Assembly: GCF_030463535.1 (NCBI RefSeq)
Contig: NC_132893.1
Coordinates: forward strand, 34,641,191 to 34,705,190
DNA: 64,000 bases
Direction of reading: 5' to 3'
Source: Salminus brasiliensis
Taxonomy: Eukaryota; Chordata; Actinopteri; Characiformes; Bryconidae
This document shows, piece after piece, positions 13,388-24,312 of this stretch. How positions within the stretch are numbered: the first letter of the stretch is position 1; each line of letters starts with the position of its first letter. Below the pieces are notes generated by a model, which worked only from the letters and a program-made list of their open reading frames with translations, was not told the DNA's origin and did not search any database. The translations under genes were made by a program, and so were the position numbers.

Positions 13388-15374
13388 AATTGTGTGTTGA
13401 AAATTATGTATTTTAAAGCAATAAGTCATGAGAGGCTGTGTGTTACAGTGATTTTACCTCATTTAAGGGAAAATAGGCATGATGTGAAGTAGAAAGTTAA
13501 AGTGTACCACATAACATTATTGCTTATTGCTTTAATAAAACTTCAAAACAAAATGTAATGTGATCAAATACACCAACATTCAATCAATAATTTAATCGGT
13601 TTATTGATAAAAATTGCGGGAAAGTAATTTTAGGCCGTGGTTGCTATAGGTTTACATGTGAAATATGAAAGGTGTCTATAATAAGGGGCAACACAACAAC
13701 GTTAATTACATTTATGCATTAATTACATTAAGTTTATGGGTATGCTCACAGATTACACTTGAAAACTTTAACTATCTAAGAACTGAAGTCTAATGGATGG
13801 CTGAACTCACTGCTTTACCTATGCTACCACTGTCTCACCAACAGGAAGGCGTTCAGGTGAGAAAGCTTTCGTTATTTTGTGGAAACTTAATTTTGGGGAG
13901 TTTAATCTGATCAGATTATGAAATAAAACACTTGTGCATGATGCTGGCTCCCTTTTCCTCACCCGTTCTTTAAGTCTCACTAGCTGCTTGACTCTAGGGA
14001 GGGAAATTCAGGACAAAGGGAAAATTGAAAAGAGAAAAAAAAGCCACTGAAAAGCAGAAGTGGGGGCGACTGGTGTTTCCCTGGATTGCTCTTTTCTTTC
14101 ACTCTTTCACAGACACACACACACACACACCTAAATCAAGAATATGGGGGTTTATCTCTCACATGATTTGTCTTCCTGTCACCCATTCTACTCCTTATCT
14201 CAGTGCTTTGAAGGAATTAAAAACAGGAATAGAAAAATGCTCTCCACCTCTCTCTGGTATTTCTGCACCTGGGTGGCTGATAGTTCTCTCACTGTGGTTA
14301 AAAACCAGCAGGAACCCACTCCGCCCTGTGCTCAGTTATTCTTTAACATGTACGCACTGTTGATCAAATAAACTGTACAGATGAAGGTACCTGAATGGTC
14401 CTTGGCTTGGACATACGGTTCTAGGGGAAGAAGAACTTTTATTGCTTTAAAAGTTGTACATTATGTTTTTTAAAAAGTTCTAGATCTGTCATAATTATAT
14501 GATTTTTGCTTAAAACTAACGAACTAAATAAACAAATAACTAGCAGAGCCGTAGGTGTACACCAGGGATGATCACCTGATAATCTCCGGAATTCAACAAC
14601 CACCTCTTTCTATGGCCCAGGGGGCGCAAGTTCGAATCCTGGCAAGCCATTCTGCTTTGCCATCAGCAGCTGGTGTCGTTGGCTGTGCTCTCTCTGGGTG
14701 GGTAGATCTTAGGTGATGTTGGGACCCGGCGCTTTCCTCAGAGTGTGTCGGCTGCCTGGCAATTTTGCACTGAAGAGAGGCAGTGGCTGCCTTGAGGTGT
14801 ATCAGAGGAGACATGTGTTAAGTCCTTACCCTCCTAGCATCGGAGCATTGCTAGTGCCAGTGGCAATTATGAACAGGTTGGGCAGCAAGAAATGAAAAAG
14901 GGGAAAATTCAACAAAGGAATTACAATCAAAACAACCATCTCTCGTAGTTTGTCCACAGTAATGTCCACACTAAGAGACAGGTGAAAGGCTCTTCAGGAA
15001 AGCAAAAGACGTTCTCGAATGCCATCACACCGAAGAACCCTGTCTTCTTTATTCATAAGAGTGTGGTAAACAGGCCTGGAGTGTATTCTGAAGTGTGTGT
15101 TTTTGCTCAGGAGAAGCTAAAGGACTCGCTGGAGAAGCTGTGTGACTCGTTGCCTGGGGAAATGCCGAAAATGTGCCGGGAGCAGGTGGACATGACCCTT
15201 CCACTGGCCATCACCTTCATCAACAGCATGATGGTAAGAACATCTCAGATACAGCCAGAGCTGAGGCTTAGGTGAAGGGTCAGGGGTGAATAATTTAAGG
15301 AGCTAGATACTACCTAGGTACCTGGGTTTTTTATTTTCGTTCCACTCATGATGTTTGTGTGGGTTTATATATCA

Positions 15375-15412
<38 letters not shown>

Positions 15413-18400
15413 ATATATAAACCCACACAAACTTCATATATATATACTTTTTCCCAATACCGGTCTTTATCCCTAAAAGACAAACAAGCTGTTTTTGCTA
15501 TTATGCCCTTAGAAATGGAATCGTCAGGTCCAGAGAGTAAAAATCCACCCCAGGATTATGTTCTAACTGCCAGGGCAGTTCTGCTGGAGCTTAGCTCTCA
15601 ATGTCCTTAGGAGTGATATATGTGAAAGAGCTCTGATGCTTTGTATTGTGCCTCATTGTGCCAACATGGGCCAAAGCTGAAACACTCCTTATAACTTCAG
15701 TATGAATTCACAGGGCTAAACTGTTACCTGGATATGTTCACCGTCTAATTGGGATTTTCTTGCATTTTGCAGAGAATCAGTAGTCCCATTAGACCAAAAA
15801 GATAAAGTGATAAAAGCTCAAAAGCTCAGACCAAAGGAAACTTAACCTATCAGATATGGACATTAATAGGTTAAACAGTAACCACACCAGTACCCACATG
15901 TTTCTTCCTCTACCTATCTCTCTCTCTCTCTCTTTCTGCAGAACCCTGGTGATGTGTGTGCCTATCTTGGCATTTGTGATGGTCAGCTAAGGGGTCAGAT
16001 ACAGGAGCTGCTGAGGAATCACATGCAGAAGACTGTGGTGCTCCCCACTATTACAGTAAGGATGGACTGGGTTTCTGTATGACTACACCAGAGACAGATT
16101 AGCACCCGGGCCTGCAGGGCATGACCAGTCAATTAGTCAATCAACCTTGTTGAGTTTGCACTCGCAAATAAAACAAATGAGGATGACCCCTTAGAAACTG
16201 ACTAACAAGCCAAGCCAGCCAAGGTAAATAGCAACAGATTTAAAAGAGCGGTTAAGATTTAACCCCTTAACACCCCAAAGGCTTGTTGCACACTAAGGTG
16301 TGTTATTAGTACACTGGTCCATTTTACTTGAACTTGGTATGTTGCTAAATTCGTAGGCTTGTTTTATCTCCACATGTTTACAGTGTTACTTCGCCAAACA
16401 GTGAACTCCTACGCGCTTCGGTGCCTGGATTCCAGAATTGCAGCAATCCATTAGTTTCTCTTCTCTTGTGTTTCAGCTGATCTATGATAAATCAAAATGC
16501 TATCTTACACTGAAAAGGTCACTTTTCAAAAAGGTTATTTGAGGTCCATTTGATATTGTTGCTTTAAGAGACTAAAGATTTATTCGTAGTGGTTTCATAG
16601 TGTAGTGGATAACTCTTAAGATAACTCTTAAGCCCTATTCCCTATTATTTTTTTTATTATTATTTTTTTATTATGAACATCCAACAAATGCTATAAATAC
16701 ATTTTTATTCCCACTCTAGTTGCCCTTTTTCCTATGTTTTATTTTTAGTTTAGTTTAGTCTTTTCTTTTAAGTGCATAAAACTTTGATTTCACTTTGAAG
16801 TAATTGGACAAATTAATGTAATACATTATATAATTACTTTGTATTATAAGTCTCAACCAGTCAGTAACAGTAGTAGCTTTTTACAGCCTAATGATGAACA
16901 GACTGATAAATACGCACATTGGTATTGAAAAGCCAGGATAAATGATATAGTCATATTGATATAGCTAATATTTACCTATATTACCCTTAAGGTACTGTAC
17001 AGGCCCATTTTTTTCCATGTTTTTATGATCTATATGGGGCTGAACCTGGTTGATTTGGTCCCTCTTTTCGTTTCCATCTGCAGCTGAACTCCTCTATTCC
17101 CTGCACTATCTGCACATATATTGTGGATGTAGTGAAATGTATCATACCCAAAACCGAGGTAAGATCATAATGAATACATACACCCACACACACACACACA
17201 CACAAACACACTATGCAAGATACTTGAATCAGATGCAACTTTAACCCAATTTCTGTTGATTAATCTTCTCTTCTTCTTCAGTTTGATCATGTATCTTATA
17301 TAAGGTCAATGTGTGTCTTACTGTAGTGCTGTTAACTTTTTAACCTTTTTTAACGTAAATTAATCATCTTACCAAGTCTGGTCCCCAACTTCCTCCCATA
17401 TGAGCTCAGAGAGTAGATCAAACTTGATTCTGATGGAATATGGATTAATATATATATATATATATCAGTATATCAGTCATGTGTTACACTGACTGATCCA
17501 CTCATAAATGAGCTCAGCTGCTTGCTTGGAAAAAAAAATCCAGCGCATCCAACAATAAACTCAACATGGAGGTTTTTTTTTTTTCAGTGAAAGAAACATA
17601 ATAGAAACACTTTGTAATTAGTCAAAGGAGCCAAACACACCTAATAAACAGACTGATGGGTTTAATAACAATGTGGAAATCTATGAATAGATCATTTCTT
17701 AGGTGTCAGAAATGTTTGATACATTATATCTATAAACATGGACTGAAGTATGGACACAGTCTGCTTTGCTCTCTACTTTAGTCCATACGATGTCGAACCC
17801 ACATAATCAGGTCTATTAGAGATTATTGGACTCCTCCACACAGTTTGAGGAGAGTGTGTGACGCTAATCGGTGGGGTCTATTTATCCCTCAGAATCTCCT
17901 GATCACACTGCTGGGGGACGCGTGCCAGCTACTCCCTCCCCTGGTGCGGAACCAGTGTACCGTGATAGTCACGAGATATGTGAGGATGCTGATCAACATC
18001 CTGCTGGACATCATCTCCCCCGACAACCTCTGCTCTCTCCTGCGTTTGTGTAAAAACATGGAAACCCGTCAAAGAGGTTTGGAGCCGACTGCTGCAGACT
18101 GTTTCTTATATGTTCAGGTTAAGGTGGAATTCCAATTATTGGTTTAGTTGTGAACAGAGCCAATTAGAGAGAAACGCTCTGTTCGAGAGAAACCTACCCA
18201 GTCAGAATTGTTCACAGTGGTGGTGAAAGGAAGCAGACATCTGAAGAGTTTAATGCCTATAAAAGCTTCCTCACTTTACACTATTTTACCTTAGACAAAA
18301 ATAGTGACCGATTTAAGGTGCAGTTATCACAGAGGTATACAAACTACTGCATCCTAAGGTGGTGAATAAGCTGCATTGATTTTGGACTGCTAGAATTGGT

Positions 18401-19665
18401 TATAATTCATTTATCTTAAATATTTAATTTAATTAATATTAAATTTTTGGGCTTATACTGTTTAAATGAGCTATGTGGGTCAACATTAATTCTTTGACAG
18501 ATATAGTTATCCAAATCCCACCTCCTCACCCATTTTTATTATTATATTTTTTATAGCTTTTTAATATTATACTTTTATAGCTTATTAAAGTCTTATTTAT
18601 TTTGACATAATAATATTATAAAATGCCCAGATTTAAACTCAGATTTAACCCTTATTACAATAATCAATAATAATAAATAGTCATGTATTTATTAATATTA
18701 GTATATCTCTGACACTCTCGCTTGCTCTCTCTCTCTCTCCCTGCAGCAGCGTTCTCGCTCTCGGACTGTGACTCGTGTCTGACTCTGGCTGTTCTGACCC
18801 GTCTCAGTCTGGGCTCTAATGCCACAGAGCTCCAGGCTGCCTCCTTCCTCCACACCGTCTGTCAGTCTCACCCCGGTGCCCTGCCAAAGGTCAGCTTCAG
18901 TCGTACATCTTTAACCTTTAAACCCTTTAACCCTGTGTGACACTGCTTCTCAGACTTTCCTTTGGTTCTTCTGCAGTGTGAGAGCTTTACTCAGCGTCAC
19001 GGCAGCCAGCTTCAGGGGCTCATGGGTAAAGAGATGACAGCTCTGGACATGTGTGAGGTAGTGTACTATAGCTGTTTATTGGCCTTATTTTGAATGTCAT
19101 TTTTAAAACTACACTGCAGTAATTAGCAGCCTTGTTTTCCTGCATTACCTTTCTAGATTACCCACTAGAGGGCACTAAAGCCTTACTTCCTTTCTATGAG
19201 GTTTAATCAGCAGAAGTGAATTTAATTAACTAGCAAGCAGTGAAACATAACACACGCAAAAGATTAACTGAGCATATTGTTCTGTACCCTGTGGCCCACA
19301 GAGGGCAGGTCTGTGTGAGAATCATAGTGGGCCACACCTCGCAGGTGACCCCTGTACTTTGGGCCACATCTACAGCTGCAGAGACCTGCAGACAGCGCAG
19401 ACATGTGGGGTGAGTGAGTGCTGATAAAAAGGAGACAAGTTTAAACAGTAGCACAAGATAATATATTAGTTTGAAGCATTCAGAGCTTCAGGATTTTGAA
19501 CAAAAGATAATAAATAATAAAGGTAATATGCTATAATATATATGATATACTATAATATTAATGATTAATGATTGATCATTTCTATAGAAAGAACAATAAC
19601 AAGAAGAAATTTCAATTTCAAACTAATTACAGTAATTAAATATGTAACTATTGTTAAGGCTGAAC

Positions 19666-19698
<33 letters not shown>

Positions 19699-20031
19699 TT
19701 ATCACTTGTAATCCTACAAATCATATGCGTTTACATTATTTACTTGAAACATTACTTACCTTTTCACTAATACATTATTTAATATACCTAAATGATATAA
19801 AATGTAATTTATTCTATTGATATATTGTAAATTATACAATAGCTCACAGCAGGCCTCGTCCCAGTTGCTAAAGAGCGAAGGGGAAAGGTCTCGTGAAAGA
19901 GAGATGGTGAAAGTAGAACAGGAAGGAATGGGTCACTGTAGTTCAAAGGTCTATACTGTGTTGTAAATGTCACACATCTGATGTGTCCCTCTCAGGTGGT
20001 TGCCTTCTGCCAGCAGAACGTGTGGAACTAG
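10944..20031 (+). CDS. sftpb: Surfactant protein B-like saposin-repeat preproprotein
   Basis: Eleven coding exons with GT-AG borders read as one 351-aa protein: 10944-10995, 11856-11920, 13250-13324, 15111-15233, 15942-16055, 17084-17158, 17893-18076, 18747-18889, 18977-19057, 19302-19409, 19996-20031. Residues 1-17 (MASFKLMTLVSLALLGT) form a signal peptide. Three saposin-B domains follow at about 43-117, 148-222 and 236-309, each with the C-x2-C start and six-cysteine pattern. A saposin-A domain (about 320-351) ends in AFCQQNVWN. The middle domain aligns by eye with mature SP-B (RY..(I/L)L.x(L)L.....LC.L(x)LRC). N-x-S/T sites are N145, N254 and N311. By family knowledge, saposin-like proteins are secretory or lysosomal membrane-lipid binders; SP-B packs surfactant in lung and swim-bladder-type organs. 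Length is close to human SP-B (381 aa). Proximity to mat2a matches human 2p11. A prosaposin-like paralogue is the main alternative; the three-domain count and synteny favour sftpb. Confidence 0.86.
11030..11845 (+). repeat. 59-60-bp minisatellite in sftpb intron 1
   Basis: About 13 head-to-tail copies of a 59-60-bp unit. The unit contains a CTTTAATTGAGTTAGATTGG core followed by a 'GATACAGTACCATACTTTC' block and 'ACTATAGTACAG'. Central copies differ by only one or a few bases; outer copies are more divergent. The array fills almost all of intron 1 and ends about 10-30 bases before the exon 2 acceptor at 11856. Confidence 0.95.
12396..12891. mobile_element. Non-autonomous DNA transposon (MITE) in sftpb intron 2
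   Basis: The left end reads CACTATGTGCCCAAATGTTT and the right end, in inverted form, CACTATATGGACAAAAGTAT, each flanked by TA. The ends are degenerate inverted copies of the common fish 'cactatatggacaaaagtattgggac' terminus. No transposase ORF is present. TA flanks suggest a Tc1/mariner-type target; the family assignment is inferred. Related copies lie at 23786-24312, 59596-59840 and, in fragments, about 1345-1500. Confidence 0.75.
13050..13222 (+). mobile_element. LINE-type 3' tail upstream of sftpb exon 3
   Basis: The segment contains 'gtgaatttccccactgtggg' and 'actaatacaggattgcctta' followed by short TTATCCTATATTACCTTATC units. This is the usual look of an L2-like fish retrotransposon 3' end. 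It ends about 28 bases before the exon 3 acceptor at 13249, so it supplies the DNA where the branch point would sit. Confidence 0.7.
13342..13384. repeat. (CA)n microsatellite in sftpb intron 3
   Basis: Uninterrupted CA dinucleotide tract of about 43 bases starting 18 bases after the exon 3 donor. Confidence 0.97.
14590..14905 (+). mobile_element. tRNA-derived SINE (family A) in sftpb intron 3
   Basis: An RNA polymerase III B-box, GTTCGAATCC, lies at 14630-14639 within 'gggcgcaagttcgaatcctg'. It is followed by a body with 'ggctgtgctctctctgggtg' and 'gtgttaagtccttaccctcc'. The same body recurs inverted at 4777-5135 and 52190-52650, which supports a dispersed SINE rather than a tRNA gene: no intact cloverleaf can be drawn. 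Confidence 0.75.
15353..15432. repeat. Perfect 23-bp inverted repeat around a (TA)n core, sftpb intron 4
   Basis: Arms at 15353-15375 and 15410-15432 are exact reverse complements (arm: GTTTGTGTGGGTTTATATAT plus CAA). They enclose about 34 bases of almost pure TA. The structure can form a hairpin or cruciform. It may be the palindromic remnant of a small transposon; no transposase or clear target duplication is visible. Confidence 0.9.
19667..19695. repeat. (TTA)n microsatellite in sftpb intron 10
   Basis: About ten uninterrupted ATT/TTA triplets within an AT-rich intron. Confidence 0.95.
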
Positions 20032-21183
20032 ATGTAAGTATCAGAGCCCCGTCTTACTGGGCAGGAGATGCAGCATTACGACTCATCAGCAGCACCATTA
20101 GAGCTGATTAACATCCTCACATCTAACGATTACACTCATGTTCAGTCATGTACAGTCATGCTCTGGTAACATTGTATAGAAGTTCTAAAGGTATACAGCA
20201 GCTATAACTATAGCCTTCTCCATGCATGTATGTAGCCTTAGTATGTGAAGCTATGCATGCTTCTGTACACGCAGCGTTCCCTCCAGTCGTATGCTGTGCT
20301 GTAACTGTGTTTCCTTGATTTTTCTTTAATTACAGACTGTGATGAACTCCACACAGAGGACCTTCAGCTTCAGAACTGCTCCATTTCTCATCACAAACCA
20401 CATTCTCCACTTCCTGAAAACCGCTACCATCATATTTGCTTTACTAATCTGGGCTACAAGTTCAACCTGAGCCGTGACCCTGTGCTACAAGTCATTGTGG
20501 CCTCTGCTATTGCTTAAACAAATAAGATAAAACATCTTAGATTTCCTGTATAAACACGATCTGGTGGATGAGCTAACAGGGCAGCACTGGGTCTACTATG
20601 ACCTGACCACCTTTATTGACTTCATTCACGTGATCTGGGCTCTTTCTCCCCTTTGAAAATGACTTGCATAACCACCATTCATGCAGTCAAAGTCCATCCA
20701 CACCATTGCACATGGCAAGCTTTAGAACAAAAGCATTTTAAGCCTCTTAAATCTTTTTAACTACCGACACCACTGCCACTGCAAGCAACCCCCTTCCCAT
20801 TTCCTGCATGTAGATCAGTTGTATTTGTATGTAGGGCTGGGCGATATGGTAAGAAATATTATATCACCATGGTTAAAGACATTTTTACGACACATAATAA
20901 TCATCACGCTACATGTGATCACACACAAAATGCATCAGTTAAAGCTACTATTCAAATACTCATAATAATCACTAGTACAGAGATTCTTCATCAAAATGTG
21001 CTGCACTCTGTCCAGTTAAACCTAATAATTGGACACTAATTACACTGTAACAGTAAATGTGCAGCTGATCAGTGATGTCTAGGCACTGACGATATCCTTG
21101 ATATGCTTAGAAAAGCGCACTGCGTATCACAATAACAACATTGATCACGATACGTTAAAATATCGTCAGATTGCCCAGCCCTA
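20032..21183 (+). other. sftpb: sftpb 3' UTR region (spliced after the stop)
   Basis: The stop TAG (20029-20031) is followed after two bases by a strong donor, gtaagta, at 20034. A good acceptor (ttaattacag) ends at 20335, so a non-coding last exon probably starts at 20336. Because the stop lies only 2 bases upstream of that junction, the transcript should not be a nonsense-mediated decay target. No AATAAA is close by; the first good one is at about 21610, so the 3' end is unsettled and may run through the transposon at 20832-21183. Confidence 0.5.
20832..21183. mobile_element. hAT-like non-autonomous element in the sftpb 3' region
   Basis: Left end TAGGGCTGGGCGATATGGTA and right end, inverted, TAGGGCTGGGCAATCTGACG form terminal inverted repeats. 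The flanking octamers TTTGTATG (20824-20831) and TTTATACG (21184-21191) match at 6 of 8 positions, consistent with a decayed 8-bp hAT target duplication. About 350 bp long with no ORF. A fragment of a similar end ('atcgcccatcccta') lies near 3878-3891. Confidence 0.75.
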
Positions 21184-21599
21184 TTTATACGTTGACAGTC
21201 TTTTATTCTTCATTTCAAAGCCAAGACCTGGTTAGCTGACATGTGCTTCTTTTGTTTACAGTAGAGAAGATGCTAGGCTAACATTGCTAACAAATATACT
21301 TTGAACTAATGAAGATCTGAAGAAATGGGATTGGTGACAGTCCGAGTCCAGTGTTTGTTAGCAACGTTAGCCTGGCCTCTCCAGTTGTAATCTAAATCTT
21401 AAATTTCAGTTTGCTAATTAACGATAATGACCTGCTTTTGTTTGATAGAAACCTGTATGAATTGTATGATTGTGAACAGCACCGTTAAAGCACCAATGTG
21501 GATCAAATCAAATCATTCTTGGTGGAAGTTTCATACCATGTGTGCTTGACTGAATGATCATTTGGTTTTCGATCACTGACCTGAAGAAACTCATATATA

Positions 21600-22676
21600 A
21601 ATAATTCCAAATAAACATAAAGTCAGTGGTCATTGGGTTTATTCTTGGGTTTATTCTAATGGTGTATAGAATTAATTACAGGTAGACACTCTCACTGACC
21701 ACTGACTTTATATAACATTAGAATAAACCCAAATAATCAAAGTCAGTGATTAGAGTGAGTGTCTGACTGTAAAACTTTATATGACATCAGAATAAACCCA
21801 AAAAACAAAGTTTTACAGTTAAACACTTTCTCTACTCACTGACTTTTGGGTTTATTTTAATGTTGTATAGAGGTAATTACAGGTAGACACTCTCACTGAC
21901 CACTGACTTTATGTTTATTTGGGTTTATTCTAATGTTATATAGAGGTAATTACAGGTAGACACTCTCACTGACCACTGACCTTATGTTTTTTTGGGTTTA
22001 TGCTAATGTTATATAAAGTTAGTGGTCAGTGGAGAGTGTCTACCTGTAATTAATTAAATACACCATTAGAAAAAAATCCCAAATGAACATTAAGTCAGTG
22101 ATTAGAGAGAGTGTCTGACTGTAAAACCTTATATAGCATTAGAATGAACCCAAATAAACATAACGTCAGTGGTCAGTGAGAGTGTCTACCTGTAATTAAC
22201 TCTATATAACATTAGAATGAACCCAAATAAACATAAAGTCAGTGGTCAGTGAGAGTGTCTACCTGTAATCAACTCTATATAACATTAGAATAAACCCAAA
22301 TAAACATAAAGTCAGTGGTCAGTGAGAGTGTCTACATGTAATTAACTCTATATAACATTATAATAAACCCAAATAAACATAACGTCAGTGGTCAGTGAGA
22401 GTGTCTACCTGTAATTAACTCTATATAACATTAGAATAAACCCAAATAAACATAAAGTCAGTGGTCAGTGAGAGTGTCTACATGTAATTAACTAATATAA
22501 CATTATAATAAACCCAAATAAACATAAAGTCAGTGGTCAGTGAGAGTGTCTACCTGTAATTAACTCTATATAACATTAGAATAAACCCAAATAAACATAA
22601 ATTCAGTGGTCAGTGAGAGTGTCTACCTGTAATTAACTCTATATAACATTAGAATAAACCCAAATAAACATAAAGG
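21600..22676. repeat. 73-bp satellite-like array with an orientation switch
   Basis: From about 22015 to 22676 there are direct copies of a 73-bp unit containing AAGTCAGTGGTCAGTGAGAG, TGTCTACCTGTAATTAACTC and AACATTAGAATAAACCCAAA. From about 21640 to 22015 most copies are the reverse complement (GACACTCTCACTGACCACTG). The array is therefore a large imperfect palindrome. It starts less than 0.5 kb after the hAT-like element and close to the possible sftpb polyadenylation site. Confidence 0.93.
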
Positions 22677-23785
22677 TTGGGTTAAAATTAGGTTATAATT
22701 AAAATACCATCCAGAATTCAACATATATAAACAGTTGAGATGAGATGTTGAGGCAGAAAACAACAGAATATGAACATTAACAGATCATTTCATCACACCA
22801 TCATTTTATTTGTGTTTTAATACACATAGGCCAGTATACATGGTCCAAACTGTACTTTTATAATAAACACATAACTCCTAACTGACCTGGAATACAATCC
22901 CGATCAATCTGATCTGAAGCTCCTGAAGCTCCTGAAGCTCCTGAAGCACTAGCGGTTTGTAGATAACAGGGTTACAGACACACTGAGGGGCAGGTTTATC
23001 CACTTTAACTACACGTTAAACAGGTGCACTCAGTAGGTTGAGAGTTATAGACTGTAGCTGCATCTGTTACTGCAGCTAATCAGCCAATTCCCCTCCACCC
23101 CATTCATCAATGGAAGGGACAACCTCAGAACCACCACTGACCAGATATTATTGGGGAGGTTCAGAACTGACACTGGCCTGGTAGTGTGTTAGTATTGGTG
23201 GATCAGGCATAGCGGGGTTGTTGTGTATGTTTGGCTCAAGTAACCATAGAATTCTGCCCTTGGCAACAAAAAGCCTCTGCCTCTGGTCATGTGACCACCC
23301 TTAAACCCAAAGCTGGAGGTTCCTGTTGGTCACAGGGCCAATCCACAAGTCCATCCAGACCCAACAAGGCCTATCCAGTTAGACCAGTTAGGTTTTGGTC
23401 CAGTGTTACTTGAACTTGTCACATGAAGGCTCGTGTGTCTGTACAGGGTGAAAAGGGTATAAAGGGTGTTTCCCGTGCCCCCGCTGAGGCAGCGTGACTA
23501 AACTCAACAGCTGAGCCCCTCGTGCCCACCTCCCCAACCCCCTAAAAATGGCACATCTTACAGTGAGAGGTTTCACCTTCTCTAGTTACAGCTGGCTTCT
23601 GACTTATGGTTTCTATGTCCTGTAGGTCACGTCATTAGATAGAGGGCCGACTCCCGCTGAAGTCATGCGTCATTTTGGAATTGGCATCATGCCAACATTA
23701 GCAGTTTTGGGACTTCTCTCAGACAGAAATAAACGGGACTGTCTCGTCTCACCCTGTGGTAAACACACATGTTCCGGACATGACA
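22677..23785. other. Gene-free stretch
   Basis: No supported exon. A short CTCCTGAAG triplet-type repeat lies at about 22918-22946. Open frames of about 60 codons are not convincing. Confidence 0.5.
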
Positions 23786-24312
23786 TACTATATGGACTAT
23801 AAAAGCATTGGGACACTCATCCCATTTTAACCCTGCTGGTGCCCCTCTTTGCTCTAAGCTCTACCAGCAGCAGCAGCAGGTCTGGAGCTCTGCTGCAGTT
23901 ACTGAGTCAGTTGGAGGCTTTTCTGCACTCTGCTCTGAGCTCAGCACTCGGCCCTGACCCCGCTCTGTAACTTTACGTGGTCTGACAGACACTCGGTGGC
24001 TGAGCTGCTCTCTGTGAGCTGTTCCTCCTAAACTCTTCCACTGTTCAATAATAACACCACTCACAGCTGATGGAGGAAGATCTAGGAGGGAGGAGATTTC
24101 ACCAGCTGACTTGTTGTAGTTGGTGCAGCGGTGTCTCCTATTACATACAGAACCACGCTGGAGTTCAGTGAGCTCTTCAGAACCTCCCGTTCTTTCACTG
24201 ATGTGTGGAAGAAAGGCCGACTGCAGGACTAGAGGCTGGATTCACTGAGGGACTGAATCAAACATCTGAATGACGAAGAGATCAGTCCCAAAACTTTTGT
24301 CCATATAGTGTA
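23786..24312. mobile_element. MITE (same family as 12396-12891)
   Basis: Starts with TACTATATGGACTATAAAAG, GCATTGGGACAC and ends with the inverted end CCCAAAACTTTTGTCCATAT before AGTGTA. The interior has 'ctctaccagcagcagcagca' and 'ctggagctctgctgcagtta', repeated in the copy at 59596. No transposase coding capacity. Confidence 0.8.

Noticed and set aside
13845-13856. 12-bp microexon (acag|GAAGGCGTTCAG|gtga) in sftpb intron 3
   Set aside because: It is in frame with good borders, but the saposin-B spacing fits without it (FQ joined to EKLKDSLEKLC); only transcript data could revive it.
14625-14645. Possible tRNA gene (GTTCGAATCC box)
   Set aside because: No cloverleaf or acceptor stem; it is the B-box of a SINE repeated elsewhere in the window.
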